A stretch of 64,000 nt of DNA. Origin: Paenibacillus pectinilyticus (GTDB lineage: Bacteria; Bacillota; Bacilli; Paenibacillales; NBRC-103111). The notes under the pieces are model-generated. The model was not told where the DNA came from and searched no databases. It saw nothing but the letters and a program-made list of their open reading frames with translations. The translations under genes and the position numbers were made by a program. Shown piece by piece: positions 1 through 8,783 of the stretch (positions within the stretch are counted from its first letter, which is position 1; the number at the start of each line of letters is the position of its first letter). Location of the stretch: contig NZ_LYPC01000014.1 in the NCBI RefSeq assembly GCF_001700435.1, positions 62,001-126,000 of the forward strand. The letters run 5' to 3'.

Positions 1-111
1 GACCACGTTCAACCTGGTGATCTGGTGCTCACGATGGGAGCTGGGGATATCTGGAAGGCAGCTGACGGATTAGCCAAATCGCTTCGCAAGAAATACGAAT
101 CACATACGTAA
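1..111 (+). CDS. murC: UDP-N-acetylmuramate--L-alanine ligase, C-terminal fragment
   Basis: Only the last 36 codons lie in the window; the frame is open from base 1 and stops with TAA at 109-111. The residues GDLVLTMGAGDIWK match the conserved C-terminal end of MurC, which adds L-alanine to UDP-MurNAc in cytoplasmic peptidoglycan precursor synthesis. A murC placed just before the spoIIB-maf-radC-mre block is in keeping with a Paenibacillus chromosome. A Rho-independent terminator follows at once. The 5' part is missing, so a related Mur ligase is formally possible, but the motif favours MurC. Confidence 0.8.
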   Translation, partial: DHVQPGDLVLTMGAGDIWKAADGLAKSLRKKYESHT

Positions 112-117
112 AGAAAA

Positions 118-154
118 GATCGCTGGAGCCATTGGCTGGAGGCGGTCTTTTTTT
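118..154 (+). terminator. Rho-independent terminator after murC
   Basis: An imperfect stem (GATCGCT against AGGCGGTC outside, AGCC against GGCT inside, with a GG/GG internal loop) is followed by a run of seven T. It begins 6 nt after the murC stop. The rest of the gap to base 303 shows no gene; it must hold the promoter of the next gene, but no clear sigma-A boxes are visible. Confidence 0.75.
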
Positions 155-303
155 ACCACTTTTTCGGAAATCGAGAACTTATACTTTCGTATGTGGTCAT
201 AAATAGCTTCTCTCTCTCATACTCTAGTAATAGAAGTTTGGGACAAGATGATACGGCGGTATGCCTTTTCCAACATACATACGACGAGGAGTGAGGGAAG
301 AGA

Positions 304-1692
304 ATGAAAAAAGCTAGAATTACTTATCGATTCGACGCCAAAGAAGGGCCAGATTCAACACGCCGAGCTGCGAGAGTGCATGATCAAGAAGAGAATGTGA
401 TTCCACTCTATCAAGAAGAATTCAATGTGATAGATTCCCAGGTGGATCGAGATAGCCGAGATAGGAATGAAGTGACGCCATATGAGCAGGCAGAGCGAGA
501 GCAAGTAGAGCATTTATTTGAATCGCATGCCTTGAATACATTTACAACGGATTTCGGGAATTGGAATTCGCCAATTGAGTCCGAGGGAGAACGGGTTGAA
601 CGCATCATTCGGGAAACACAGGTAGCGCGAGAGCGGGAGCGAGTCGAGCAGGTCGACACACGGCAGACACCAGAGCAACACATTCAGCCAACGCAGCCGC
701 GAAATCCTGTAGAAGCTTCGGAAGTGCCGAATGAATGGACAAGCTGGACTTCGAAAGAGCCGTACTTGGATTCAGGAACAAGAACACGATATGCAAAGTC
801 GACAAACACACCGTGGTTCCGAATTGCAACGTCAGTGGCTGGAGCGGTAGTAACCGGTATCGCCTTTGGTTTCTTCGTTCTTTCGATGTTCTCTTCGGAT
901 CGCGATGCGAATGTCAGTGTGGCTACGTCGTCGACTCCGAATAAAACAACGGTCGCGTCAGCGAATCCACAAGTGGCCACAGCCACTTCTAAAGTGCAGG
1001 CTGGCGTAACGGACGGTACGCTGCCTGTAACGGCGTCTTCAGCTTTGACGGTGACACCTGTTCAAATCCCTGCGAAATCGTACACATTTTTGCAAAATGG
1101 TGTGTTTAGCTCGGTGCAAGGTGCACAAGTTGTCCAAGATTCCCTGAGCAAAAAGGGCCTTGCTTCAGCGTTGGATAACTCAGATAAACTAACCGTCTTC
1201 GTTGGCTTTGCGAAGTCAAAGGAAGACGCAACAGCGCTTCGGCAAGAGGTTCAAGCTGCTGATAAGACCGTCGAAGTGTTTATGAAAAACATGGATTTCC
1301 CCGCCATTAAGGGAATACGCTGGTCGGGAGCTAAAGCGGAGAACGTCCCCACGTATATCACAGAGGGCGATAAACTCGTCAATACGATTAGCGGCCTAAC
1401 CCTTGTTCATCTTGCAGAAACGAAGCCAAGCGTATTAACGGATGCCTCCATGCAGACGATTCGCACTTCCCATCAAGCGCTGATAACGCTCGGTACGTCG
1501 ATTACTGATGGAGCAGGTGACGATGTGAAACAATCGATGTCCAAAATGACAACAGCGATCAATCGTGCCGTTCAATCGATGGAAGAGTACAAAAAAACGC
1601 CTTCCCAAGCCTTGATGTGGCAAGCACAATCCTCCTTAATGCAATACATTATTGCACAGAAGGAACTGCTCAAAAGTATCAGTGCCGCTTAA
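304..1692 (+). CDS. SpoIIB-like engulfment protein with SPOR-type domain
   Basis: This 462-aa protein has a long, charged, Gln/Glu-rich cytoplasmic segment (1-170), one membrane helix (about 172-196), a Ser/Thr/Ala-rich linker, and a region about 255-340 resembling a SPOR (sporulation-related repeat, peptidoglycan-binding) domain. The same architecture and the same position upstream of maf-radC-mreB are found for B. subtilis SpoIIB, which binds septal peptidoglycan and speeds septal-wall thinning during engulfment. Start ATG 304 follows a good site (GAGGAGTGAGGGAAGAGA). A bidirectional terminator follows. Sequence drifts rapidly in this family, so the SpoIIB assignment rests mostly on architecture plus context. 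Confidence 0.65.
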   Translation: MKKARITYRFDAKEGPDSTRRAARVHDQEENVIPLYQEEFNVIDSQVDRDSRDRNEVTPYEQAEREQVEHLFESHALNTFTTDFGNWNSPIESEGERVERIIRETQVARERERVEQVDTRQTPEQHIQPTQPRNPVEASEVPNEWTSWTSKEPYLDSGTRTRYAKSTNTPWFRIATSVAGAVVTGIAFGFFVLSMFSSDRDANVSVATSSTPNKTTVASANPQVATATSKVQAGVTDGTLPVTASSALTVTPVQIPAKSYTFLQNGVFSSVQGAQVVQDSLSKKGLASALDNSDKLTVFVGFAKSKEDATALRQEVQAADKTVEVFMKNMDFPAIKGIRWSGAKAENVPTYITEGDKLVNTISGLTLVHLAETKPSVLTDASMQTIRTSHQALITLGTSITDGAGDDVKQSMSKMTTAINRAVQSMEEYKKTPSQALMWQAQSSLMQYIIAQKELLKSISAA

Positions 1693-1712
1693 ATCGCTTC
1701 TGTTAAACAGCC

Positions 1713-1756
1713 AAAAGCCGTGTACCCACGCATTCTGTGTGGGGTACACGGCTTTT
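1713..1756. terminator. Bidirectional terminator between convergent genes
   Basis: A near-perfect 15-bp stem (AAAAGCCGTGTACCC with GGGGTACACGGCTTTT) has A/T runs on both flanks, so it can end both the SpoIIB-like gene from the left and the SLH amidase from the right. Confidence 0.9.
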
Positions 1757-1767
1757 GTGCTTGTTTT

Positions 1768-3003
1768 TTATTTCGAAACGTAACGATCAAGCAAAGCGGC
1801 AATTTCGGCTCTAGACATCGTTTGTTCAGGCTTAAAGGAGGAGTCCGTTATGCCATTAATGATGCCTTTATCCTTTAAGGTATAGATTGCGGAAGCACTC
1901 CACAGCGACTTCGGCACATCGTCGAAGGAATCATTTGCCGTTATTTGTGCTGTAGGGGAAGTCATTTGTAGCAAACGATTGAACAAATAAGCAACTTCAC
2001 CGCGAGTAATCGCCTGATTGGGACGTATTGTTCCATCTCCATATCCTGTTAGCAGCTGCAATTTGCTAGCTTTCGCAAAAACCGCACTCGCCCAGTGAGA
2101 GGCAGGCAAATCGACATAGCTTGTTGGTGCACTAGGTGCACAGCCATAAACGTTGGAGGTCACGGTCCCTGTAGTATCACAAGCAGCTGGAAGCTTGCTG
2201 AAATTGAACACGCGATCCATTAGCGTAAGGAATTCCGCTCGTGTTAGTGCGCGGTCAGGTTCGTAATTGTTACCCACGCCTTCGATAATGCCTTTGTTCT
2301 TCATCCGAAGCACAGCCGATCTTGACCAGTGGACCAACACATCTGTGAAGAGCGGTGGTTGGTATGCGGCGATTCCGTTAGCGATACCTAGCGCCATTTT
2401 GGATCGTACCGCATCATTTGCAAGTAGGGCCGCATCTCCTTTATTCGTGAGAAAGGCAGTCTCGACTAAAATACTAGGAATGATTCCCATTCTCGCCACA
2501 TAAACCGCGCTTGGTGTAAGACCTAAATCTTTGGTTCCACCAGCAGCAACTAAGGCATCCTGCACATGCTGGGCTAAATCTTTGCTGTAAGGTGTTAATT
2601 GGGTCATCGTCGAGCTAGCTGGATAATCCTCTTGTGGGTATGCGCTGTCATAGTAAAGCACCATGGTGCCATTAATACTGCTGCTCGGATGCGCATTCGC
2701 ATGAATGGATACGAATAAATCCGCTTGTTGGTCATTGGTGAAGGCGACTCGCTGAGCAAGCGGCCAGAACGTGTCGTTTGTTCGTGTCATCACAACATCG
2801 TAACCGCGATCAATTAATGCTTGTCGTACTTTTAACGTGATGTCCAGGTTGACATCGGTTTCACGGAGGCCTCCTATGCCGATGGCTCCTGGATCACTTC
2901 CGCCGTGACCGGCATCCAATACCACCTTATAAGCGAAGGCATGATAGGGAAATGCGATGGTGAGTAATAAGGTGAATAGGATTAATCTTTTTAGTAGAGT
3001 CAT
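1768..3003 (-). CDS. N-acetylmuramoyl-L-alanine amidase (Amidase_3) with three SLH domains
   Basis: A 411-aa secreted wall hydrolase. Residues 1-24 form a signal peptide ending HAFA. The Amidase_3 domain (about 25-215) carries the zinc/catalytic pattern: H33 in VVLDAGHGG, E48, H101 in SIHANA and E181 in LVETAFLTN. Three S-layer homology repeats follow (about 217-265, 290-345, 355-411), which should anchor the enzyme to pyruvylated secondary wall polymer. It cleaves the MurNAc-L-Ala bond outside the membrane. It lies opposite to its neighbours between the SpoIIB-like gene and maf, so it is probably transcribed on its own. Start ATG at 3003 is preceded on its strand by CGGAGGTAATTTC, a strong site. 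Confidence 0.9.
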   Translation of the reverse strand: MTLLKRLILFTLLLTIAFPYHAFAYKVVLDAGHGGSDPGAIGIGGLRETDVNLDITLKVRQALIDRGYDVVMTRTNDTFWPLAQRVAFTNDQQADLFVSIHANAHPSSSINGTMVLYYDSAYPQEDYPASSTMTQLTPYSKDLAQHVQDALVAAGGTKDLGLTPSAVYVARMGIIPSILVETAFLTNKGDAALLANDAVRSKMALGIANGIAAYQPPLFTDVLVHWSRSAVLRMKNKGIIEGVGNNYEPDRALTRAEFLTLMDRVFNFSKLPAACDTTGTVTSNVYGCAPSAPTSYVDLPASHWASAVFAKASKLQLLTGYGDGTIRPNQAITRGEVAYLFNRLLQMTSPTAQITANDSFDDVPKSLWSASAIYTLKDKGIINGITDSSFKPEQTMSRAEIAALLDRYVSK

Positions 3004-3180
3004 AGTTGAAATTACCTCCGGGTACTATCTTACCACATAGACTAGTATAAATTTTCGGTTCCCAAAAACTGCTTGTATAGGAGCGATAACACTTATATTT
3101 TAAAGGCGATCGCCTATCTTTGTATGGTTTCGATAGAAGTTTTCACTATCAAACGGTGTAATCGATTATATTATTTTGCA

Positions 3181-3209
3181 TGGAAAAAAGAGGATTCTAC
3201 CCGTATAAT
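3181..3209 (+). promoter_or_regulatory. Candidate sigma-A promoter for the DUF4321 gene and maf
   Basis: TGGAAA (3181-3186), a 17-nt spacer and a perfect TATAAT (3204-3209) lie 33 nt before the DUF4321 start. The -35 box matches only 4 of 6 consensus bases. The 240-nt gap upstream holds no other gene I can support. Confidence 0.5.
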
Positions 3210-3241
3210 AGGCTTGTACATACATAGAGAGGATGACAGGA

Positions 3242-3484
3242 ATGAAGAAAAGCACGTTTACATTGATTATTTTTTTAATCGTCGGCTTAATTACCGGGAT
3301 TATTATTGGCCAGCTGCTGGCGCCCGTTCCTGCTCTCGCCTTTTTAACGAAATCCGTTCAAATTTCTTGGGAGCCTAAGGCGGATTTGCAAGTTCTGAAA
3401 TATGAATTTCACCTTTTGGTGAAACTAAATCTATGCAGCATTATTGGATTAGTTGGAGCCTATCTCCTTTATCGGAAAGTCTAG
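3242..3484 (+). CDS. Small membrane protein, DUF4321 family
   Basis: An 80-aa protein with two predicted membrane helices (about 6-30 and 58-78) joined by a short loop containing ISWEP. It looks like the DUF4321 family found beside maf in many Clostridia and Paenibacilli; no function is known. The upstream ATG at 3233 sits directly on the Shine-Dalgarno GAGAGG (3227-3232) and cannot be used with it, whereas ATG 3242 has a 9-nt spacing, so I start there. It is followed after 55 nt by maf, probably on one transcript. Confidence 0.7.
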   Translation: MKKSTFTLIIFLIVGLITGIIIGQLLAPVPALAFLTKSVQISWEPKADLQVLKYEFHLLVKLNLCSIIGLVGAYLLYRKV

Positions 3485-3539
3485 CGATGGATGTGAGAGA
3501 TTCCACAAACGTATAAATCATATTGAGGAGTTGTTTACA

Positions 3540-4142
3540 TTGTCTACCCCTAATCAACCAAGACTGATACTTGCTTCTTCATCGCCACGGAGGCAGGAGC
3601 TTATCCAATCGTTCGGACTACCCTATATTATTCGTGTGAGTGACGCGGATGAGACCGTCGACGCTAAAGTTTCTCCTTCGGAACTCGTAGAGATCCTTTC
3701 GATTCGCAAAGCTTCAACGGTTAGAGACATGTTAGAGGCGCAAGATCAAGACGGTATAATCATCGGTTCGGATACCGTCGTTGTGTATAACGACGAAGTG
3801 CTAGGCAAGCCGGCAGATGAGCAGGATGCCTTCCGTATGCTTCAAGCGCTGCAGGGCAATACGCATCAAGTCTATAGCGGCGTTGCTTGTGTGGATGCAG
3901 AAACAGGGAAGCAAGTCGTATCTCACAGCGTGACGCATGTCCGTATGAAACCTATGTCCGATGAGCAAATTCTGCGTTACATCGCGACAGGAGAACCTAA
4001 GGATAAAGCGGGTTCATACGCGATTCAGGGCATCGGGGCGACGATCGTGAGCGGCATTGACGGAGACTATTTCACTGTTGTAGGACTACCTCTTTCTTTG
4101 TTAAGTGATTTGCTGCTTACGTTCGATATTCAAGTCCTTTAA
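3540..4142 (+). CDS. maf: Maf-type nucleotide pyrophosphatase
   Basis: 200 aa, the normal Maf length. ASSSPRRQELI at the N-terminus and GSDTVV in the middle are the Maf signature; the family hydrolyses non-canonical nucleoside triphosphates (dTTP/UTP type in this subgroup) in the cytoplasm and has been linked to septum control in Bacillus. An ATG at 3453 in the same frame would overlap the previous gene by 32 nt and add 29 unrelated residues. The TTG at 3540 has TGAGGAG 9 nt upstream and gives the standard N-terminus, so TTG is chosen. Gene order maf-radC-mreB is classical Bacillales, here split by an Rrf2 gene. Confidence 0.93.
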   Translation: MSTPNQPRLILASSSPRRQELIQSFGLPYIIRVSDADETVDAKVSPSELVEILSIRKASTVRDMLEAQDQDGIIIGSDTVVVYNDEVLGKPADEQDAFRMLQALQGNTHQVYSGVACVDAETGKQVVSHSVTHVRMKPMSDEQILRYIATGEPKDKAGSYAIQGIGATIVSGIDGDYFTVVGLPLSLLSDLLLTFDIQVL

Positions 4143-4188
4143 AGACCTTCTAAGCCTATCCGTTCTAGTCCAAAATAAGGCGTTAAGA

Positions 4189-4217
4189 TTGACTGGCTAA
4201 TCTGTAACGGTTACAAT
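4189..4217 (+). promoter_or_regulatory. Sigma-A promoter with palindrome over the -10 box (Rrf2 gene)
   Basis: TTGACT (4189-4194), 17-nt spacer, TACAAT (4212-4217). The palindrome TGTAACGGTTACA (4203-4215; 6-bp arms around one base) overlaps the -10 box. It is a natural candidate for the autoregulatory operator of the Rrf2-type regulator that follows. Confidence 0.7.
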
Positions 4218-4262
4218 GACAGTAAGCGACATGACTTCGCATTCTTCAGGGAGGTACCAACC

Positions 4263-4712
4263 ATGAACAGCGAATTTACCATTGCCGTCCACAGTCTTGT
4301 TCTGTTAGCTCATCTGCCTGACCATATGGCGACTAGCGAAGAAATTGCAGCGAATGTATCTACTCACTCTGCAAGAATTCGTAAGGTCATGGGCTTTTTG
4401 CGAAAAGCAGGCTATGTCTCCACGAAGGAAGGCATTGGTGGCGGATTTATATTGAGTTGTAAACCGGAGGAAGTAACCCTCGGTGAGATTTATCGTTTAA
4501 CCTGCCAAGGCACTTTGAAGCCAAGCTGGTGCTCGGGAGATGAGAGCAAACCCTGCGTGATTTCATCGAAGATGGATAAATTGATGGGGAAGGTTTTCTG
4601 TGATGCCGAGAAGCAAATGGAGAACTACTTTGAAGGTCATACGATCGGCAGTATGCTTGAACAAATAAAAGTTATGGATTGTCCGCAATCGAATAGCAAA
4701 TCCTTATCCTAG
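4263..4712 (+). CDS. Rrf2 family transcriptional regulator
   Basis: 149 aa. The N-terminal winged helix (about 1-80) contains the Rrf2 signature around EEIAANV..RIRKVMGFLRKAGYV and the GGGF wing. Three cysteines follow at C81, C90 and C98; the spacing resembles redox or Fe-S sensing members such as IscR/NsrR, but the ligand is not known. It resembles the Bacillus YwnA group more than CymR. It has its own promoter and terminator and interrupts the usual maf-radC order. Start ATG 4263 follows CAGGGAGGTACCAACC. Confidence 0.85.
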   Translation: MNSEFTIAVHSLVLLAHLPDHMATSEEIAANVSTHSARIRKVMGFLRKAGYVSTKEGIGGGFILSCKPEEVTLGEIYRLTCQGTLKPSWCSGDESKPCVISSKMDKLMGKVFCDAEKQMENYFEGHTIGSMLEQIKVMDCPQSNSKSLS

Positions 4713-4746
4713 AAGCCCTCGGATCTCACCAATCCGCGGGCTTTTG
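4713..4746 (+). terminator. Rho-independent terminator after the Rrf2 gene
   Basis: AAGCCC-T-CGGAT pairs with ATCCG-C-GGGCTT around a 7-nt loop, then TTT. It starts at the stop codon. Confidence 0.8.
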
Positions 4747-4823
4747 TTGTCTTTAGGGGTCTGCATCCCGATGAATGGGATAGGAATAAGTAACACAACC
4801 TACATAACGGAAGAGGGGAATAC

Positions 4824-5513
4824 ATGGAAAGCTCAAGCTTGATGATAAGAGAAGTTCCGATGGAAGAAAGACCGCGGGAGCGCATGCTCCAACTGGGCGC
4901 GGGGGCATTAAGCCATGCTGAGCTTCTCGCCATTTTGTTACGGACAGGTACCGTATCTGAATCAGCGATCAGTCTCGCAAGCCGAATTCTGAGTGAAAGC
5001 GGCGGGCTGCGCAGTCTCGTAGATATGAGTAAGGACCAGCTGACACAAATCAAGGGTATCGGTGATGCGAAAGCTTTACAAATTCAAGCCGGGATTGAAC
5101 TAGGCCGCCGACTAGCCAAAAGTACATACGAAGAGCGAGTCACTATTCGCTCTCCGAAGGATATCGCGGATTTGATGAGTGAGGAGCTTCGCTATTTGCA
5201 AAAGGAGCATTTCGTTTGCTTGTTTTTGAACACGAAGAATCATGTCATCGCCCAAGAAACGTTATCGATGGGCAGCTTGAATGCGTCAATCGTTCACCCA
5301 AGGGAAGTGTTTCGGGCAGCTATTAAGCGAAGCAGCGCTTCGATCATCTGTGTACATAATCATCCAAGTGGAGATCCAACCCCAAGTCCGGAAGATATTA
5401 GTCTGACTGGGCGGTTAGTAGAAGCTGGAGCAATAATTGGTATTGAAGTGTTAGATCATGTTATCATTGGAGATCAGAGATTTATAAGTTTGAAGGAACA
5501 AGGCTTTATGTAA
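4824..5513 (+). CDS. radC: RadC family JAB/MPN-domain protein
   Basis: 229 aa: helix-hairpin-helix-like N-terminal half (ELLAILLRTG, IKGIGDAKA) and a C-terminal JAB1/MPN metalloprotease-like domain with the zinc-binding pattern HNHPSGDPTPSPED. The family is widely conserved; a DNA-repair role was once claimed and is not established, so only the domain call is firm. Start ATG 4824 has AGAGGGG at a good distance. It stands 36 nt ahead of mreB. Confidence 0.93.
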   Translation: MESSSLMIREVPMEERPRERMLQLGAGALSHAELLAILLRTGTVSESAISLASRILSESGGLRSLVDMSKDQLTQIKGIGDAKALQIQAGIELGRRLAKSTYEERVTIRSPKDIADLMSEELRYLQKEHFVCLFLNTKNHVIAQETLSMGSLNASIVHPREVFRAAIKRSSASIICVHNHPSGDPTPSPEDISLTGRLVEAGAIIGIEVLDHVIIGDQRFISLKEQGFM

Positions 5514-5549
5514 TATAATAGAACACGCAACAGGAAAGGAGCCGTTTGT

Positions 5550-6584
5550 ATGTTTGGTGGTTTTACGAAAGATCTAGGCATCGATTTGGGTACTGCGAAT
5601 ACGCTGGTATATGTAAAAGGCAGAGGAATTATCGTAAGGGAGCCTTCGGTGGTTGCCCTTCGTACTGATACGAAAACAATTGAGGCAGTTGGTGAAGCTG
5701 CTAAGAAAATGATCGGGCGCACACCGGGCAACATTCGTGCCATTCGTCCAATGAAAGACGGTGTCATTGCCGATTTCGACACGACGGCGACCATGATCCG
5801 TTACTTTATTCGACAGGCTCAGAAGCAGCGCTGGTTGTTTCAACGTCATCCGAATGTGATGGTGTGTGTGCCTTCAGGAATTACAGCGGTTGAGAAGCGT
5901 GCTGTAGAGGACGCCACGAAGCAAGCAGGGGCTAGAGAGGCCTACACGATAGAGGAGCCATTCGCGGCTGCTATTGGTGCGGACTTGCCTGTTTGGGAAC
6001 CGACAGGGAGTATGGTTGTGGATATCGGTGGGGGAACGACGGAAGTCGCTGTTATTTCACTCGGAGGCATTGTAACGAGTCGGTCCATTCGTATTGCTGG
6101 GGATGAGATGGACGAGGCCATTATCCAATATATTAAACGTACATACAATTTGATGATTGGTGAACGAACAGCCGAAACACTCAAAATGGAGATTGGTTCC
6201 GCCTTAACCATGGAGAAAGCAGAATCGATTGAAATTCGGGGACGTGATCTCGTGAGTGGGCTGCCCAAAACGCTTAGTGTGACTTCGGTTGAGATTACAG
6301 AATCGTTAGCGGATACGGTTAGTGCCATTGTTGATGCGGTGAAGGTAACGCTTGAGAAATGCCCACCGGAGCTTTCTGCGGATATTATGGATCGCGGTAT
6401 CGTGTTGACGGGGGGAGGCGGATTGCTCCGTAATCTAGATCGCCTTTTGGCAAGAGAAACAGGAATGCCGGTTATGGTAGCTGAGAATCCACTTGATTGC
6501 GTAGCCATTGGCACAGGTCGTGCCTTAGAAAATATTCATTTATTTAAGAATAAATCAGGTTCTGGTTCAAGGTATAAGGGTTAA
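5550..6584 (+). CDS. mreB: Rod shape-determining actin homologue MreB
   Basis: 344 aa, full length. The N-terminal phosphate-1 loop ([13 protein letters not shown]), the central [18 protein letters not shown] and the C-terminal adenosine loop [15 protein letters not shown] show the actin/Hsp70 fold. MreB forms membrane filaments that guide lateral wall synthesis. AAAGGAG lies 9 nt before ATG 5550. It heads mreBCD, with mreC 21 nt downstream. Confidence 0.97.
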   Translation: MFGGFTKDLGIDLGTANTLVYVKGRGIIVREPSVVALRTDTKTIEAVGEAAKKMIGRTPGNIRAIRPMKDGVIADFDTTATMIRYFIRQAQKQRWLFQRHPNVMVCVPSGITAVEKRAVEDATKQAGAREAYTIEEPFAAAIGADLPVWEPTGSMVVDIGGGTTEVAVISLGGIVTSRSIRIAGDEMDEAIIQYIKRTYNLMIGERTAETLKMEIGSALTMEKAESIEIRGRDLVSGLPKTLSVTSVEITESLADTVSAIVDAVKVTLEKCPPELSADIMDRGIVLTGGGGLLRNLDRLLARETGMPVMVAENPLDCVAIGTGRALENIHLFKNKSGSGSRYKG

Positions 6585-6605
6585 TTATCGTTAGAAGGTG
6601 CCAAT

Positions 6606-7469
6606 TTGTTTAAATTCATGGGAAATAAGCGACTCATTTTTCTTATGTCCGGTTTAGTCTGTTTCTTTATCTTAATGGGGCTAACACTCGGCAATCGAGG
6701 GCCAATGACTTGGCCTGAGAAATTTGTTAAAGATTCGGTTTCATGGACGCAAGGACTCTTCTACAAGCCCGCTGCGCAGGTAGCGGGTTTCTTTGAAGAT
6801 ATCAGACAACTCCGTGTCATCTATGAAGAAAATAAAACGTTGAAGCTGACGCTTACGCAGTATGCGCGAGATACACAGCGATTGAACGATCTGGAATCAC
6901 AGAACAAAAGGCTTATGGAAGCGTTAGGCTTCACTGAGCGCCAGCGACAATCTAACAATTACACGTATCGGATTGCAGAGGTTGTTACCATTGATCCGGA
7001 TCCGTACAACAGCACCGTGACCATTAATTTGGGCGACAAAGACGGGATTAAGGAGAATATGGCGGTCATGACCGTGGATGGCTTGGTAGGAAGAGTAAGC
7101 AAGGTATTTGGCTTCCATTCCAACGTGCAGCTGCTAACGGAAACGAATGATACCGATAACAACTCCAAGGCGATTGCCGTCACTGTAAAAGGAAATGATC
7201 AACAGCCATTCGGGATGATTGAGTCTTACGATCCCAAAACAGGCGAGTTGGTCATGAACAAGGTTGAGCATGCCGATGACATGAAAATCGGCGATACGAT
7301 TATTACGTCGGGCTTGGGTCAAGTGTTTCCTAGTGGGATTGAAGTAGGGACGATCTCATCTATTGGCCCTGGTGAATTTGGGATTACCTACAAAGTCATG
7401 GTGAAGCCTAAAGCTTCCTTTAATCGGATCCGTGAAGTATTCGTTGTAGAAGTTCCGGAAGTGAAATGA
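6606..7469 (+). CDS. mreC: Rod shape-determining protein MreC
   Basis: 287 aa with a short cytoplasmic N-terminus, one membrane helix (about 8-28), a coiled coil (about 65-105) and the two-barrel MreC domain outside the membrane (for example DKDGIKENMAVMTVDGLVGRV). It links MreB and MreD to the penicillin-binding proteins of the elongasome. Start is TTG 6606, with AGAAGG seven bases upstream; no better start lies nearby. Confidence 0.95.
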   Translation: MFKFMGNKRLIFLMSGLVCFFILMGLTLGNRGPMTWPEKFVKDSVSWTQGLFYKPAAQVAGFFEDIRQLRVIYEENKTLKLTLTQYARDTQRLNDLESQNKRLMEALGFTERQRQSNNYTYRIAEVVTIDPDPYNSTVTINLGDKDGIKENMAVMTVDGLVGRVSKVFGFHSNVQLLTETNDTDNNSKAIAVTVKGNDQQPFGMIESYDPKTGELVMNKVEHADDMKIGDTIITSGLGQVFPSGIEVGTISSIGPGEFGITYKVMVKPKASFNRIREVFVVEVPEVK

Positions 7470-7470
7470 G

Positions 7471-8010
7471 GTGAGCCGAGAAGTGAATAGACATATCTTA
7501 TGGCTCATCCTGTTTGCTCTGTTTATCCTTCAGGGCACTTTGGTTGTGTGGCTGCTGCCGGCCTCATGGCAATCGATTGTCTTTGTAACACCCCATTTAA
7601 CCTTAGTGTTTATCATGTTTATTGGACTTTTTCATCATCGTCATGCCGCTTTAATCTATGGTCTTTTGTTTGGTTTATTACACGATTTCACTTATTATGG
7701 CGCTATGTTAGGCGTCTACTCGTTCAGCATGGGACTTGTCGGCTACCTGGCAGGACTTGCCCAACGAAAGCAACCTAATTTAATTTTTTATAATTTGTTG
7801 ATTGCAAGCCTTGGCTTACTCTTGTTTGAGTTTCTCGATTACGGAATTAATCGATTATTCAAGCTGATTGCGATTGATTTGAATTTTGCTCTCACCCATT
7901 ACATGCTCCCAAGTGTTCTATTCAATTTACTGGTGGCCTTGGTTTGCTACGTTCCCATTCGCAAGTTACTTGAAGGAAAACGACTCGCTCCTTCTGGGAA
8001 TGAAGATTAA
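7471..8010 (+). CDS. mreD: Rod shape-determining protein MreD
   Basis: 179 aa, almost entirely hydrophobic, five to six membrane helices, matching the family length. One base separates it from mreC. GTG 7471 and GTG 7483 are both possible starts: GAGGTG overlapping the mreC stop lies about 9 nt before GTG 7483, whereas GTG 7471 uses GGAAG further up. The longer form is given. It completes the mreBCD operon and leads into minCD. Confidence 0.92.
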   Translation: MSREVNRHILWLILFALFILQGTLVVWLLPASWQSIVFVTPHLTLVFIMFIGLFHHRHAALIYGLLFGLLHDFTYYGAMLGVYSFSMGLVGYLAGLAQRKQPNLIFYNLLIASLGLLLFEFLDYGINRLFKLIAIDLNFALTHYMLPSVLFNLLVALVCYVPIRKLLEGKRLAPSGNED

Positions 8011-8082
8011 TTTTCCAGGCAATAAGCAGGAGAAATCAGAGCAGGGGCCGAAATGTATAGGTTGGGAGGTCGTCATGCCATT

Positions 8083-8742
8083 ATGTCTGTAGCGAAGCAC
8101 CATGTGATGATAAAAGGGGTCAAGGATGGCCTTGTTTTTTTACTAAATGACGCATGCGATTGGCAAGAGCTGCTGCAGGAATTGCAGCATAAGCTCGAGA
8201 AAACGCATCAACAAATATTAACGGGTCCTATTATTCATGTGAATGTCAAATTGGGTAGCCGCGAGGCGACGGATGAACAGAAAGAAGAGATTCGTTCTGT
8301 CATTAAGCAGAAGGGGAACCTTTTGATTCAGTCGATCGAAAGTGAACCGGTGAATGTGGAAGCGCCACCTGAGCCCAAAGTTACGATGACAACGCTCAAA
8401 GGGATGATCCGTTCAGGACAAACCCTTCATAATGAAGGGGATCTGCTTTATTTAGGTGATGTTAACCCAGGTGGAATTATTTCCGCTACGGGCAACATTT
8501 ACATCATGGGTTCACTTCGCGGTATGGCTCACGCAGGGTCAGAGGGCGATGAGAAGGCCATCATAGCCGCTTCCCATATGCGTCCAACGCAATTACGAAT
8601 TGCGGGCGTGATCAGTCGTTCACCTGATGAATGGGAAATCGACGAGGCTTTTATGGAATTTGCCTATGTCAAAGAAGGTAAAATGGAAATCGACAAGCTG
8701 CATCAGCTTCATCGGATTTGGCCTGATGCTCCGATCAAATAA
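8083..8742 (+). CDS. minC: Septum site-determining protein MinC
   Basis: About 219 aa. The N-terminal domain starts MSVAKHHVMIKG, aligned in register with the known Bacillus MinC N-terminus, and the C-terminal beta-helix contains TLHNEGDLLYLGDVNPGG and GNIYIMGSLRGMAHAG, the MinC dimer/MinD-binding hallmark. MinC inhibits FtsZ assembly away from mid-cell. An in-frame ATG at 8053 would add ten residues; AGGGG precedes it, so the longer form cannot be excluded, but family comparison favours 8083. Confidence 0.95.
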   Translation: MSVAKHHVMIKGVKDGLVFLLNDACDWQELLQELQHKLEKTHQQILTGPIIHVNVKLGSREATDEQKEEIRSVIKQKGNLLIQSIESEPVNVEAPPEPKVTMTTLKGMIRSGQTLHNEGDLLYLGDVNPGGIISATGNIYIMGSLRGMAHAGSEGDEKAIIAASHMRPTQLRIAGVISRSPDEWEIDEAFMEFAYVKEGKMEIDKLHQLHRIWPDAPIK

Positions 8743-8783
8743 CAATTGTGATAAGTATAATAAATGTGTCTGGGGTGAGGAAT

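Noticed and set aside
3453-3539. N-terminal extension of maf from ATG 3453
   Set aside because: It overlaps the DUF4321 gene, lacks a ribosome site, and the Maf fold begins after TTG 3540.
5942-6514. 190-codon minus-strand frame inside mreB
   Set aside because: Ser/Thr/Pro-rich shadow of a highly conserved gene.
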